Source: Bryobacterales bacterium (GTDB lineage: Bacteria; Acidobacteriota; Terriglobia; Bryobacterales; Bryobacteraceae). From it: 64,000 nt of DNA. Every line of letters begins with the position of its first letter. Positions within the stretch are counted from its first letter, which is position 1. Where the stretch lies: positions 457,721 to 521,720 of the forward strand of contig JADKID010000009.1 of assembly GCA_016721425.1 (NCBI GenBank), given 5' to 3'. Under the pieces are notes generated by a model. That model did no database searches and had not been told where the DNA came from. It saw only the letters and a program-made list of their open reading frames with translations. Shown in pieces: positions 27,115 to 36,543 of the stretch. The position numbers and the translations under genes are program-made.

Positions 27115-28352
27115 GCAGACGCTGGGTCGTCGTCGCCCTCATCTTCGCCGGCATCCTCATCAGCTATATCGATCGTGGCAACCTGGGCATCGCCGCGCCC
27201 TCCATCATGCGCGAGTTCGCGTTCCCGCCCTCGATGATGGGCGTGTTGCTCTCGGCGTTCTTCTGGACCTACGCGATCTTTCAGATGCCCGCCGGCAGCA
27301 TCGTGGATCGCTTTGGCATCCGCATCGTCTACGCCGCCGCGTTTGTGCTCTGGTCGCTGGCCTCGGCCGCCATCGGCCTCAGCCGCGGCCTCACCGACAT
27401 CCTCCTCCTTCGCCTACTGCTCGGACTCGCCGAGGCCGTCGGACCTATCGCCAGCCTTTCCTTCATCCGGCGGAATTTCTCAGGCGCCGAGGCCGGCCTG
27501 CCCACGGCCATCTATATCGCCGGGCAGAATCTGGGCCCGGCCGCGGGCACACTGCTCGGCACCCAACTCATCGAGCACTTCGGCTGGCGCGCCATGTTCA
27601 TCTTTACCGGACTCGGCGCGCTGGTCTGGCTCCCAGGCTGGCTGGCCCTCGCTCCGCGCGATGACGGCCGCCAACCCGGCGCGGCGCCGGCAGTCCCGCT
27701 CAGCAGCTTACCCTGGCGCGAAGTTCTCTCCATGAAGGCGTTCTGGGCAACCTCCGCCTGCGTCTTTCTCTCCTCGTATTTCTGGTATTTCCTCCTCACC
27801 TGGGTACCCACCTACCTCACCACCACCCGCGGGTTTTCCATCACGGAGATGGGACGGGTCCTGTCCATACCGCTGTTCGTAATGGCGGTAATGAACATCG
27901 CCGCCGGCTCCATCGCCGACCAGTTGGTCAAACGCGTGGGCTCCGTCTTTCGGGTCCGGGTCTGGTTCTGCGCGGCCGGTTATTTCGGAGCGGGCGCCAT
28001 TCTCCTACTCCTGGTCTTGCCAGGCCGGGAGGCCGTGCTGCCGGTACTGATGCTCGCCGTCTGCGCCACCGGAATCGGCAACGCCAACTATTGGGCGCTC
28101 ACGCAGCAGGCCGTGCCGTCCAACCTGGTGGGCCGCGCCATCGGCTTCCTGAACACCATCTCTCAGATCGCGGGCGCCGCCGCGCCGCTCATCACGGGCT
28201 GGATTCTCGGCCCCGAGAAGCAGTTTGGCGTGGCGCTGGCCATCGCCGGCATCTGCCCCATTCTCGCCGCTGTCAGCCTGCTGGTGGCCGGCCCCTCCGG
28301 GTTGGAGCGCATGCGGTTGTCGCTCTCCGGCGCCATGGCGCCGCAGGAGTAG
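27111..28352 (+). CDS. MFS transporter, anion:cation symporter type
   Basis: 413 residues with twelve predicted helices. I chose ATG 27111 because it overlaps the creatininase stop (ATGA) and begins right before helix 1 (VVVALIFAGILISYIDRGNL). Helix 1 ends YIDRGNL and the loop 2-3 reads GSIVDRFGIR, as in the hexuronate/glucarate (ACS) family. It likely imports an organic acid or acylated amino acid processed by the hydrolases of the same operon. Confidence 0.85.
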   Translation: MSRRWVVVALIFAGILISYIDRGNLGIAAPSIMREFAFPPSMMGVLLSAFFWTYAIFQMPAGSIVDRFGIRIVYAAAFVLWSLASAAIGLSRGLTDILLLRLLLGLAEAVGPIASLSFIRRNFSGAEAGLPTAIYIAGQNLGPAAGTLLGTQLIEHFGWRAMFIFTGLGALVWLPGWLALAPRDDGRQPGAAPAVPLSSLPWREVLSMKAFWATSACVFLSSYFWYFLLTWVPTYLTTTRGFSITEMGRVLSIPLFVMAVMNIAAGSIADQLVKRVGSVFRVRVWFCAAGYFGAGAILLLLVLPGREAVLPVLMLAVCATGIGNANYWALTQQAVPSNLVGRAIGFLNTISQIAGAAAPLITGWILGPEKQFGVALAIAGICPILAAVSLLVAGPSGLERMRLSLSGAMAPQE

Positions 28353-28438
28353 CAGAAAGCGGCAGGCCTCCAGCGCCCCCTCAGATCCGTGCCAAGATGA
28401 TGGGAAGCATCAGCTTTTTGTACCTGAGAGGCAGACCA

Positions 28439-29581
28439 ATGGCCAATTCAAACTCCGCCCTGTTAGACGACCTATCCCGGCGCGGATACTCCCGCCGTGC
28501 CTTTGGCCGGATCTCCGCGCTGTTGGGCGCCGGGGCGGCCCTACCCTTCTACAACGAAGCGGCCCTCGCTCAAATGTCATTTTCCGGCAACGTGCCGGCG
28601 GACGCCGTAATGATCAACGCCAATGAGAATCCACTCGGACCCTGCACCGAGGCCCTGGAGGCCATGAGCGGCATCCTGAGGCGCGGCGGCCGTTACCTCT
28701 TCGGCGAATCGATCCAAATGGGAGAACTCCTGGCGGAACAGGAGGGCCTCAAGGCGGAATATGTCCAGCCCTATGCCGGTTCCAGCGATCCGCTGCACCG
28801 CTCCGTCCTGGCCTTTGCCTCGCCCTCCCGCAGCTACGTCACCGCCGACCCCGGATACGAGGCCGGCGAGCGCGCAGCACGCTCCGTCGGCGCCAAGGTC
28901 GTCAGCGTGCCGCTCACGGCAACCCACGCGCATGATGTGCGCGAGATGGTGAAACGCGCGCCGGACGCCGGTCTCTTCTTTATCTGCAATCCGAACAATC
29001 CTACGGGCACCCTGACGCCGCGGCAGGACATCGAGTGGCTGGTGGCCAACAAGCCCGCCGGATCGGTGGTCCTGATCGACGAAGCCTACATCCATTTCAC
29101 CGATGTAGCCCGCTGCACGGACATGGTCGCCGCCGGCAAGGATGTCATCGTGCTGCGGACGTTTTCCAAGATCTACGGCATGGCCGGCCTGCGCGCCGGA
29201 GCCGCCATCGCCCGGCCCGATCTCCTGGAGAAACTCCGCTTCTTCGGGACGTTCTTCCTGCCGACCACCGCGATGGTCGGCGCGCGCACCAGTCTCGCCG
29301 TCAAGACTCTGGTGCCGGAGCGCCGCAAATACATCCAGGACGTTCGCGAGGAAACACTCTCCTACCTGACAGGCCGCGGCTACCAGGCGGTGCCGTCCGT
29401 CTCCAACAAGTTCATGTTGGACGTCAAACGGCCCGGACGCGAGGTCATTCGCGCTCTCGCTGCGGAAAAAGTGATTGTCGGACGCGTCTGGCCCTCCTGG
29501 CCCAATCATGTCCGCGTCACGGTCGGCACCAAGGATGAAATGGCGAGGTTCAAGGCGGCTTTCGCCAAGGTAACGGCCTGA
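28439..29581 (+). CDS. PLP aminotransferase, class I/II (HisC-like), Tat-type leader
   Basis: 380 residues starting at ATG 28439 (GAGAGG eight bases upstream). The N-terminus has a Tat-like leader (YSRRAFGRISALLGAGAAL), unusual for an aminotransferase but common in this lineage. Fold-type I motifs: NANENPLGPC, NPNNPTGTL, VLIDEAYIHF with the Asp that contacts pyridine N, and the Schiff-base Lys244 in TFSKIYGMAGLRAG. Resembles histidinol-phosphate aminotransferase, but export and context make another amino donor or acceptor likely. 86 bases separate it from the MFS gene. Confidence 0.82.
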   Translation: MANSNSALLDDLSRRGYSRRAFGRISALLGAGAALPFYNEAALAQMSFSGNVPADAVMINANENPLGPCTEALEAMSGILRRGGRYLFGESIQMGELLAEQEGLKAEYVQPYAGSSDPLHRSVLAFASPSRSYVTADPGYEAGERAARSVGAKVVSVPLTATHAHDVREMVKRAPDAGLFFICNPNNPTGTLTPRQDIEWLVANKPAGSVVLIDEAYIHFTDVARCTDMVAAGKDVIVLRTFSKIYGMAGLRAGAAIARPDLLEKLRFFGTFFLPTTAMVGARTSLAVKTLVPERRKYIQDVREETLSYLTGRGYQAVPSVSNKFMLDVKRPGREVIRALAAEKVIVGRVWPSWPNHVRVTVGTKDEMARFKAAFAKVTA

Positions 29582-29602
29582 GTCCCACGGCCCGGAAACT
29601 GG

Positions 29603-32059
29603 CTACTCGCTGCGCAGCGCGTCAATCGGGTCCACATGCGTCGCCCGCAGCGCCGGCAACAGGCACGCCAGCAGCGCCGCCAAAGTGAGGAACAGCGCCG
29701 AACCAGCGAAGATCAGCGGGTCCGTCGCGCTGACATTCATCAGCATTCCAGCTACCAGCCGCGTGGCCGCCAGCGATGCCAGCAAGCCCGCCACCAGCCC
29801 GGCGCCGGTCAAAACCATGCCCGTGCGTACCACCATGCCCAGGACGTCTCCAGGCCTGGCGCCCATCGCCATGCGAATGCCGATCTCCTGTGTCCGCTGG
29901 CTCACCGAATAGGCCATCACGGAGTAGAGACCCACTGCCGCCAGCAACAGCGAGAGGGCGCCCAACACCGTCAGGAGGCTGGCGGCAAGCCGCTGCGGGA
30001 ACACCGCGCCGCCGTTATACTCCGTCAGCGTCATCGTCTGAAACATACCGGCGTTCGGATTCAGCGCCGCCGCTTCACGCCGCAATGTGGCAGCGATCTC
30101 TTCCGGGCCGCGTGTGCTGCGCAGGTAAAAGGAGATGTGATAGCCGGCGTAGTATTGCTGATCAAATGGTAGATAGAAATAGGGCTTGTTCCGTTCGGTG
30201 AGGCGGAAGTACTTGCTGTCTTTGGCCACGCCCACTACGGTGAGCGTGCCGCCAGGCCCCTTCACTTTGCGGCCGATGGCGTACCCGCCGGCAAAGTAGC
30301 GGCGCACAAAACTCTCGTTGACGATCATGACGCGCGGCGCCTTGGCGTCGTCGAGCACTGTGAAATCGCGCCCGTCGAGCAAGGGGATTCGCATCAGATG
30401 GAAGTAGCCCGGCGCCACCATACTGCGGTCCATCGCCATGGATTCACCCTTGGCGGGCTGATAACCTTCCACGTCCAACGTGTGCCATGGACCGGCGTTT
30501 TCCAGACCAAGCGGGATCATGTCCGCGTAGGTGACGCTTTCCATCACGGGCGACTGTTCCAGCCGTTCCCGCAACCGGCGGCAGAATTGGACCTTCTCTG
30601 CGTCCTTGTAACCAGTGGGATCCAGATCAAACCGCGAGACCATCACGCCGCGCGCGTCGAATCCGGGATTGATGGCGCGGGCGCTGGCAAAACTCTCATA
30701 GAACAAACCCGCGCCCACCAGGGCTACTACCGCCAGCGCCACTTCGCTGACCACCAGCAAACCGCGCAACTGCCGGGTTCGCATGCCCACCGAGTTGCCG
30801 CGCCCGCTGTCCTTGAGCCCTGAGTTCACGTCCGGCCTCATGGCGTGGAGTGCTGGCGCCAGGCCGGCGATCACTGCCGCCACCGCGCAGATCAGAATCG
30901 TGAACACCAGAACATTACCTCTGATTTGAACGTCATCGATTCGCACCGGGGCCGTCGTCGGCGGGAACAGAAATACCAGCGACTGCCCCATCCACATCGC
31001 CATCGGTATACCAACCACGGCGCCCAAACTAGCCAACAGCAGCGATTCTGTCAGCATCTGCCGGGCCAGCCGTATCCGGCTCGCACCCATCGCCAGCCTC
31101 ACACTGAACTCCTTGCGACGTGCCATCGAGCGGGCCAGCAGCAGGTTGGCGACGTTGACGCAAACAATCAGTAACACCACGACGCACATCGCCATCAGGA
31201 TCTTCAACGGCGCCAGCATCACCCGCTCGGCGCCACCCTTGGAAGCGGAGAAGGGCACGACGAGCGCGCCGATGCCGCGGTTGGTCTTCGGGTTTGCGCG
31301 CGCCAGGTTTTGGGCGAAAGCCGCCGCCTCGGCGTGCGCACGCTCCACCGGCACACCTGGTTTCAACCGTGCCATGATCTTCATGTTGCGCACCGGCCGG
31401 TCCGTCAGCATCTGTTCCGTGTGGACATTCAGCTGCGGCGCCATCGTGACCGGCACCCACAGCTCATAGGCAAGGCAGGCCATCGAGCCGTTGAACTCCG
31501 GCCGCGTCACGCCGATGACGGTCAGGCTGCGGCCGTTCACCAGCAACTGCCGGCCCAGAATGGCAGGATTGGATTGAAACTGGCTGTGCCACAGGCGGTG
31601 GCTGAGGACCACGACGGGAGCCGAGCCGCTTTTGTCTCCCTGATCCTCGGGTGCGAAGAACCGGCCGAGCTGGGGCTCCACACCCAGAACATCGAAGAAG
31701 TTGCCGGAGACCAGCTCACCCCACACGCGCTGCGCCCGCTCGCCCTCACCCACCCGCAGGGGGGTCAGGAAGGTAGCGGCCAGACCGGAAACCTGCCTGA
31801 GATTGTCCCGGAAATCGCGGAAATCCCGGAACGAGGTCGATTGATACTCAATGTTCGGCGCCGTGGACTCAAACGCGACCAGCTCGCCGGCGTTACTGAC
31901 GCCCGGCAGCGGATTCAGCCAGACGGAGTTTACCCAACTGAATACCGTGGTGTTCACCGCGATGCCGAGCGCCAGCGTAAGTACGGCAACGGCCGTGAAT
32001 CCGGGGCTGGCGCGAAGAACCCGCAGCCCGTAACGCAAGTCTTCGTATAGAGTCCTCAT
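29603..32059 (-). CDS. ADOP-type MacB/FtsX permease (no ATPase domain)
   Basis: 818 residues built as two repeats of helix + MacB periplasmic core + three-helix FtsX module: helix 1 at about 25-45, periplasmic domain to about 280, helices about 290-420, then a second copy ending with the FtsX C-terminal LLSLLLAAVGLYSVMAYSVSQ and closing LRATHVDPIDALRSE. The N-terminal YEDLRYGLRVLRASPGFTAVAVLTLALG is characteristic of acidobacterial duplicated orphan permeases. It has no Walker motifs and no adjacent ATPase. A 20-bp palindrome just upstream (32082-32101) may be its operator. Confidence 0.88.
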   Translation of the reverse strand: MRTLYEDLRYGLRVLRASPGFTAVAVLTLALGIAVNTTVFSWVNSVWLNPLPGVSNAGELVAFESTAPNIEYQSTSFRDFRDFRDNLRQVSGLAATFLTPLRVGEGERAQRVWGELVSGNFFDVLGVEPQLGRFFAPEDQGDKSGSAPVVVLSHRLWHSQFQSNPAILGRQLLVNGRSLTVIGVTRPEFNGSMACLAYELWVPVTMAPQLNVHTEQMLTDRPVRNMKIMARLKPGVPVERAHAEAAAFAQNLARANPKTNRGIGALVVPFSASKGGAERVMLAPLKILMAMCVVVLLIVCVNVANLLLARSMARRKEFSVRLAMGASRIRLARQMLTESLLLASLGAVVGIPMAMWMGQSLVFLFPPTTAPVRIDDVQIRGNVLVFTILICAVAAVIAGLAPALHAMRPDVNSGLKDSGRGNSVGMRTRQLRGLLVVSEVALAVVALVGAGLFYESFASARAINPGFDARGVMVSRFDLDPTGYKDAEKVQFCRRLRERLEQSPVMESVTYADMIPLGLENAGPWHTLDVEGYQPAKGESMAMDRSMVAPGYFHLMRIPLLDGRDFTVLDDAKAPRVMIVNESFVRRYFAGGYAIGRKVKGPGGTLTVVGVAKDSKYFRLTERNKPYFYLPFDQQYYAGYHISFYLRSTRGPEEIAATLRREAAALNPNAGMFQTMTLTEYNGGAVFPQRLAASLLTVLGALSLLLAAVGLYSVMAYSVSQRTQEIGIRMAMGARPGDVLGMVVRTGMVLTGAGLVAGLLASLAATRLVAGMLMNVSATDPLIFAGSALFLTLAALLACLLPALRATHVDPIDALRSE

Positions 32060-32081
32060 GGGATACTGCTCCTACTTCAAT

Positions 32082-32101
32082 ATCAGACACGCACGTCTGA
32101 T
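32082..32101. promoter_or_regulatory. Operator-like inverted repeat ATCAGAC-N6-GTCTGAT
   Basis: Perfect 7-base arms separated by six bases, 23-42 bases upstream of the permease ATG on its strand. Position and symmetry suit a dimeric repressor. A similar but not identical site (shared half ATCAGAC) lies at 34764-34783. Confidence 0.45.
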
Positions 32102-32405
32102 GCCACGCGAAAAGCCCCGCGTTTCTGCAGATGACCGCCCGCGCCCTGCCCGATTCCGGATCTGCTGATTCCAAAATCGGACACTCACGCTTCCATCCTG
32201 TTCCGCCAGAGCGAGCCCATTGGGTCCTCGAAGGGCGCGTATTCTGAGCCGACCCTGCGGGCGCGGAGCCTGGCCGTCCGTCCAGACAGGAACCAGGCCG
32301 GATGGGGCAGAATATCAATTGTCAGGTGGGCCAAGCGGGAGTACCGAAATCAGGCAACGAGTGCCAATCCACTGCACCATCATCCGCAGGCAATGAAGCC
32401 CGCCA

Positions 32406-32422
32406 GGAGGGAACATCCCTCC
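32406..32422. promoter_or_regulatory. Short hairpin GGAGGGA-ACA-TCCCTCC
   Basis: A perfect 7-bp stem with a three-base loop about 60 bases before the DUF2200 ATG. There is no following T-run on the plus strand, so a terminator is not certain; it may be a leader structure or operator. Confidence 0.35.
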
Positions 32423-32480
32423 CAGGAAACAACGTGACTGGACCGAAGGAAAGCGACAGGCTTCAAGGAGCAACGAGTCC

Positions 32481-32831
32481 ATGGATAACAAGAAAGCATT
32501 CAGAATGACTTTCGCAAGCGTCTATCCGTACTACATCGCCAAGGCGGAGAGGAAGGGTCGTACGAAGGACGAGGTGCACGCAATCCTCCACTGGCTCACC
32601 GGCTACGATGAACAGGCGCTGCAACTCCAGATGGAGAAAAAGGTTGACTTCGAGACGTTCTTCGCCCAGGCGCCGCGGATCAACCCCAACGTGTCCAAGA
32701 TCACCGGCGTGATCTGCGGTTATCGGGTGGAGGAGATCGAGGACAAACTCATGCAGCAGATCCGTTACCTGGACAAACTGGTGGATGAACTGGCCAAAGG
32801 AAGGGCGATGGACCGGATCCTGAGGAAGTAA
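32481..32831 (+). CDS. DUF2200 family protein
   Basis: 116 residues, cytoplasmic, matching the DUF2200 pattern: DNKKAFRMTFASVYPYYIAK at the start, HWLTGYDEQALQ, ITGVICGYRVEEIED and LDKLVDELAKGRAMDRILRK at the end. Function of the family is unknown. AAGGAG at 32463-32468 lies about 12 bases before the ATG. The next gene (YCII-like) follows after about 90 bases, and the two could be cotranscribed. Confidence 0.85.
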   Translation: MDNKKAFRMTFASVYPYYIAKAERKGRTKDEVHAILHWLTGYDEQALQLQMEKKVDFETFFAQAPRINPNVSKITGVICGYRVEEIEDKLMQQIRYLDKLVDELAKGRAMDRILRK

Positions 32832-32922
32832 CGAGGGGTTACTATGTTGTGATTGCCATTTCCGGGTCACTGCCCACGCTGGTAATCTCGGCTCCGATCG
32901 CAGCCCAACAAGGAGGGCAGCC

Positions 32923-33324
32923 GTGCGTGTGATGGTGTTGGTAAAGGCTACCGAAGACAGCGAAAAGGGGTTCACCCCCACGCCTGAGTCGATGCAGGCA
33001 ATGGAGGCGATGGGCCACTTCAATGAGCAGTTGCGCAAGGCCGGTGTCCTGGTCTTCGCGGATGGACTGAAGCCCTCCTCCTGGGGGAAGCGCGTGGCGT
33101 TCAGCGCGGCTGACCGAACGGTCATTGACGGGCCTTTCGCCCAACCGCGCGAGCTGGTGGCCGGCTTCTGGATTTGGGAGGTCCAGGATATGGACGAGGC
33201 GGTCGCCTGGGTGAAGCGCTGCCCCAATCCCATGCCTGGGCCGAGCGAGATCGAGATCCGGCCGTTCTACGAGAGGGCCGATGTGCAGCCGAAGCCGGAA
33301 AACGGCAGTGACGGGCATTCGTGA
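32923..33324 (+). CDS. YCII/DGPF-domain protein
   Basis: 133 residues with GTG start and a strong AAGGAGG seven to eight bases upstream. The ferredoxin-like YCII fold shows MRVMVLVKATEDSE at strand 1 and the diagnostic DGPFAQPRELVAGFWIW plus EIEIRPFYE near the end. These small proteins often sit near sigma factors and may be enzymes or scaffolds; no sigma factor is nearby here. Confidence 0.85.
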   Translation: MRVMVLVKATEDSEKGFTPTPESMQAMEAMGHFNEQLRKAGVLVFADGLKPSSWGKRVAFSAADRTVIDGPFAQPRELVAGFWIWEVQDMDEAVAWVKRCPNPMPGPSEIEIRPFYERADVQPKPENGSDGHS

Positions 33325-33417
33325 CAGGGCCGTCTCGCCGGACCGCCTGGGCAAGGCCCTTACCCAATGGGAGCGCCACAGTTGCGAGCGCTGAGATCGC
33401 CAATTGGCCGGCGGCGG

Positions 33418-34701
33418 TTAGTTGATAGGTACCGGCCTTCCTTGGGCCGAAGGAAGTTTCACTCCCAGCAACTGCGCGATGGTCGGCGCGATGGCCAGGT
33501 TCGAGACCTCACCGAGTCTACCTTGCGCCCGCACGCGGTAGCCGCTGGCGATGAAGATGGCGTTCATGTCCGGGTCTGACGCCAGGTATCCGTGGCTGCC
33601 GCCGGTCTGCGGAGCCGCGGCCGTGACCGGGCCGCCGGTGGCGCCGGAGAAGGAGTAGCCCTCCTTGGCGGAAAGCAGAAGCTGGCCGAATTGCGGGTCC
33701 TTTTCTGGAACCGGCAGCCCGAGAGCGGGAAACTCGGTCGCGCCGAAGATGCGGTCGATTCCTTCGACGCCGGTCAGCGCAGCGCGGACGCGCGGAATCA
33801 AGGCATCCTCGGAGACGTAGACGTAGGCTGTGCCGCCCTCCGGCAAGACGTAGGCCTTCGTATCGAGGCCGGCCTGCTGCAACGCGATATTGGCGCGGAT
33901 CTGGCTCTTATATGCCTTGAAACCGTGGTCGGAGACGACGAGGAAGGTGGTGCGATCGGCAAGGCCCGCGGCCTGCACCGCGTTCACAATCTTCTCCACG
34001 CACGCGTCTACAAACGCCATAGCCGTGCGCCCGGCCAGCGTGTTCGGACCATAGGTGTGATGTTCAGAGTCGAGCGTGAGCAGGTGGAAAAGGAGCAAGT
34101 CCGGCTTGTGGTTCAGGATCAGATACTCGGCGGCTTTGGTCCAGATCTGGTCCCGGTAGAGGATGTTGGCTTTGGTGAAGCCTTCGAGATCGGCGGCCGT
34201 GATAGCGCCCTTGGCGATCATCTCCTTTTCGAGCGGGCCATCGGCGGACGGCCATTCGCGGAACGCCCAGGAGATGGTAGGTGCGTTTTCGATGGCCACC
34301 CAGTCCACTTGGGCTGTGGTGAGCCCGCCGCGGTGGGCGGCGTCGTAGACGGTGGGAGCGTGCACCATCTTCGTCTTTTCGAGGAAGGGCTCCACTTTGA
34401 TGGGCGGCCACGTTCCCGTGCGCGTGATCGTGCCGTTGGCAAGCAACCCGTGCTGGTCCGCCGGAACGCCCGTCACCATGGCGGTGTGGTTGGGCCACGT
34501 CACAGTCGGGTTGATGGTAGTCATGGTGGCGTGCACACCGTTGCGCATGAGCCGGCGCAGGGTGGGCACGGGTAGCTTCGGGTCGTCGAGAGCGTAGGCG
34601 GGAAAGCCGTCGAGCGAAATCACCACGACCTTGCCACGCGGTGGCTGGGCCTGTACAGCCATGGCGGCCATCAGCAGGAGTGAGCAGCGAATCTTCAGCA
34701 T
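33418..34701 (-). CDS. Secreted type I phosphodiesterase/nucleotide pyrophosphatase
   Basis: 427 residues with signal (SLLLMAAMAVQAQ). Alkaline-phosphatase superfamily metal sites: Asp31 in VVISLDGFPAY, nucleophile Thr68 in NPTVTWPNH, then LTLDSEHHTYGP, VVSDHGFKAY and GGSHGY. It most likely cleaves phosphodiester or pyrophosphate bonds of nucleotides or phospholipids in the periplasm. It is divergent from the amidase gene, with a 209-base promoter region containing a palindrome. Confidence 0.85.
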   Translation of the reverse strand: MLKIRCSLLLMAAMAVQAQPPRGKVVVISLDGFPAYALDDPKLPVPTLRRLMRNGVHATMTTINPTVTWPNHTAMVTGVPADQHGLLANGTITRTGTWPPIKVEPFLEKTKMVHAPTVYDAAHRGGLTTAQVDWVAIENAPTISWAFREWPSADGPLEKEMIAKGAITAADLEGFTKANILYRDQIWTKAAEYLILNHKPDLLLFHLLTLDSEHHTYGPNTLAGRTAMAFVDACVEKIVNAVQAAGLADRTTFLVVSDHGFKAYKSQIRANIALQQAGLDTKAYVLPEGGTAYVYVSEDALIPRVRAALTGVEGIDRIFGATEFPALGLPVPEKDPQFGQLLLSAKEGYSFSGATGGPVTAAAPQTGGSHGYLASDPDMNAIFIASGYRVRAQGRLGEVSNLAIAPTIAQLLGVKLPSAQGRPVPIN

Positions 34702-34763
34702 GACGATTGCTATTACCCTAGCATCTTCGCTCCAGCCCGCCCCGCCGTCTTCTGTCGGTGTGT

Positions 34764-34783
34764 GATCAGACCGCGGCCTGATC
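34764..34783. promoter_or_regulatory. Imperfect 20-bp palindrome between divergent genes
   Basis: GATCAGACCGCGGCCTGATC matches its reverse complement at 18 of 20 positions and sits between the divergent phosphodiesterase and amidase genes, 63 bases from one start and 128 from the other. A repressor or activator site is plausible. Confidence 0.4.
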
Positions 34784-34910
34784 CTGCCAGCGGGGCACTG
34801 CGGAAAGCGGATAGCCCCCTTTGCCCGGGAATGTTACTTTTCCGGAAGAGCGCAATTGCTCTGATCCGAAACGCCGGCAATCACAGTATCAACTGAGGGA
34901 ATCCTACTAA

Positions 34911-36515
34911 ATGAACAGCGTCCTCCGTATCATCCTGACCATCGCAATGTGCGCCCTTGGTGCGGCCGGCGTGCTGGGCGCCGCCCCCCAGGCGTCCCCC
35001 GCGCCGTCGCAGACCGAACGCCTTCGCACCCTCGATTGGACCCCGTTCGCCGCGGCCATCGAGCGTCTCCCGGCCGAACGGGCCGCCTCCATCGATGCCC
35101 TCTTGGCGAAAGCCACGGTCATCGAGGTGCAGGCTGCGATGAAGGGCGGCAAGTTCACCGCCGAGGACCTCGCGCTCTACTTCCTTTCGCGCATCAGGCG
35201 GCATGACGAGCAGCTCCGCACCTACCTCGAACTCAATCCCCGGGCGCTGGACGAGGCCCGTGCGTCCGATGCGCGCCGCAAGGCCGGCAAGCTGCTGGGC
35301 CCCCTCGACGGAATCCCCGTCAGCCTGAAGGACAACATCGAAACAGCGGCGCCGATGCATACCACGGCCGGCGCGGAGATCCTGCTGAACAACATCGCGG
35401 CCGCAGACGCGCCACTCGTCGCACAGTTGCGCGCCGGTGGCGCCGTCATCCTGGGCAAGGCCAACCTCTCGGAGTTTGCCGGCGCCGTCACCGGCGCACC
35501 GCTATTTGGCGGAAGCACCGCCGTTGGCGGCCAGACGGGGAATCCTCACGGCAACTATCCCACGGCCGGTTCCAGTTCAGGTTCGGCTGCCGGTGTGGCC
35601 GCATCGCTGGCGATGGTGAGCGTCGGTTCGGAGACGTCGGGCTCGCTCATCAGTCCGTCGGCGTATAACGGCGTCGTGGGCATGAAGCCCAGCCGCCAAC
35701 TGGTGAACGGGAGCGGCGTTGTGCCGCTGATCAAGGCGAACGACTCGCCGGGTCCGGTCGCCCGGACCGTGACGGACGCGGCGGCGTTGCTGGATGTGAT
35801 CGACACCGCTTCCGTGGACTATGTCGCAGGTCTCCGGACTGACGCGCTGGACGGCGTGACGGTCGGCGTGCTCAACCAGGACATCGCGGCCAACCCTGAG
35901 AACACACCCCTGCTCCAGGCGGCCAGCGCCACGCTGGCAGCGCTGGGCGCCCGGCTGCGGCCCGCGGCGCTGATCGACATACCGGCGTGGGGCACCGATG
36001 ACACCTTCCTGACATACCTGGCGGCCGGGACTCGCTACGACATGATGTCGTATGTCGCGGCACGGTCGCACGAAGTGAAGACGGTGGAGGATCTCATCGC
36101 CTACAACGCCGCCGACCCGAAACGCCGCGTGCCGTTTGGGCAGGACCTGCTCAAGGCCCTGGCACAGGGCTCCGCCGGGATTCCGGCCAGTGAATACGCG
36201 GCGCTGGCCGTCCGGCTGCGCGCTGCCGCCACCGGGATTCTGGAAGGAGCGTTCCGGCGGACGGGAGCGGAGGTGCTCGTCAGCTTCGAGAACACCCACT
36301 CCAAGCACTACGCCACGGCGGGGTACCCCGCGATCACCGTGCCTCTCGGCCTGCGCACCAAGGGGAGCGTGATGCAGCCCCTCACCATTTCCAACATCGG
36401 CATGCCGGCGGGCATCACTTTTATCGGCAAGGCCGGCGATGACGCCCGGCTGCTTGCCTTCGCTTACGCCTTTGAGCAGGCCACCAACCTCCGCGTTCAG
36501 CCCGTCCTGCGTTAG
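34911..36515 (+). CDS. Amidase-signature enzyme (secreted)
   Basis: 534 residues with an N-terminal signal (LTIAMCALGAAGVLGAA). The Ser-cisSer-Lys triad of amidase-signature hydrolases is complete: Lys140 in PVSLKDNI, the cis-Ser within TAGSSSGSAAG (221-223), and the nucleophile Ser245 in GSETSGSLISPS. It cleaves amides of unknown identity in the periplasm. The S10 carboxypeptidase gene follows after 28 bases; the pair may degrade peptides together. Confidence 0.88.
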   Translation: MNSVLRIILTIAMCALGAAGVLGAAPQASPAPSQTERLRTLDWTPFAAAIERLPAERAASIDALLAKATVIEVQAAMKGGKFTAEDLALYFLSRIRRHDEQLRTYLELNPRALDEARASDARRKAGKLLGPLDGIPVSLKDNIETAAPMHTTAGAEILLNNIAAADAPLVAQLRAGGAVILGKANLSEFAGAVTGAPLFGGSTAVGGQTGNPHGNYPTAGSSSGSAAGVAASLAMVSVGSETSGSLISPSAYNGVVGMKPSRQLVNGSGVVPLIKANDSPGPVARTVTDAAALLDVIDTASVDYVAGLRTDALDGVTVGVLNQDIAANPENTPLLQAASATLAALGARLRPAALIDIPAWGTDDTFLTYLAAGTRYDMMSYVAARSHEVKTVEDLIAYNAADPKRRVPFGQDLLKALAQGSAGIPASEYAALAVRLRAAATGILEGAFRRTGAEVLVSFENTHSKHYATAGYPAITVPLGLRTKGSVMQPLTISNIGMPAGITFIGKAGDDARLLAFAYAFEQATNLRVQPVLR

Positions 36516-36543
36516 ACCTGTCACCGGATCCAAGGAGTCACCA

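Larger units (their letters stand above)
32060..32480. other. Intergenic region with palindromes
   Basis: A 421-base stretch between the divergent permease and DUF2200 genes with no credible coding frame. It holds two structures that are listed separately: an operator-like inverted repeat (32082-32101) near the permease start and a hairpin (32406-32422). I see no tRNA or small-RNA signature. Confidence 0.5.
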
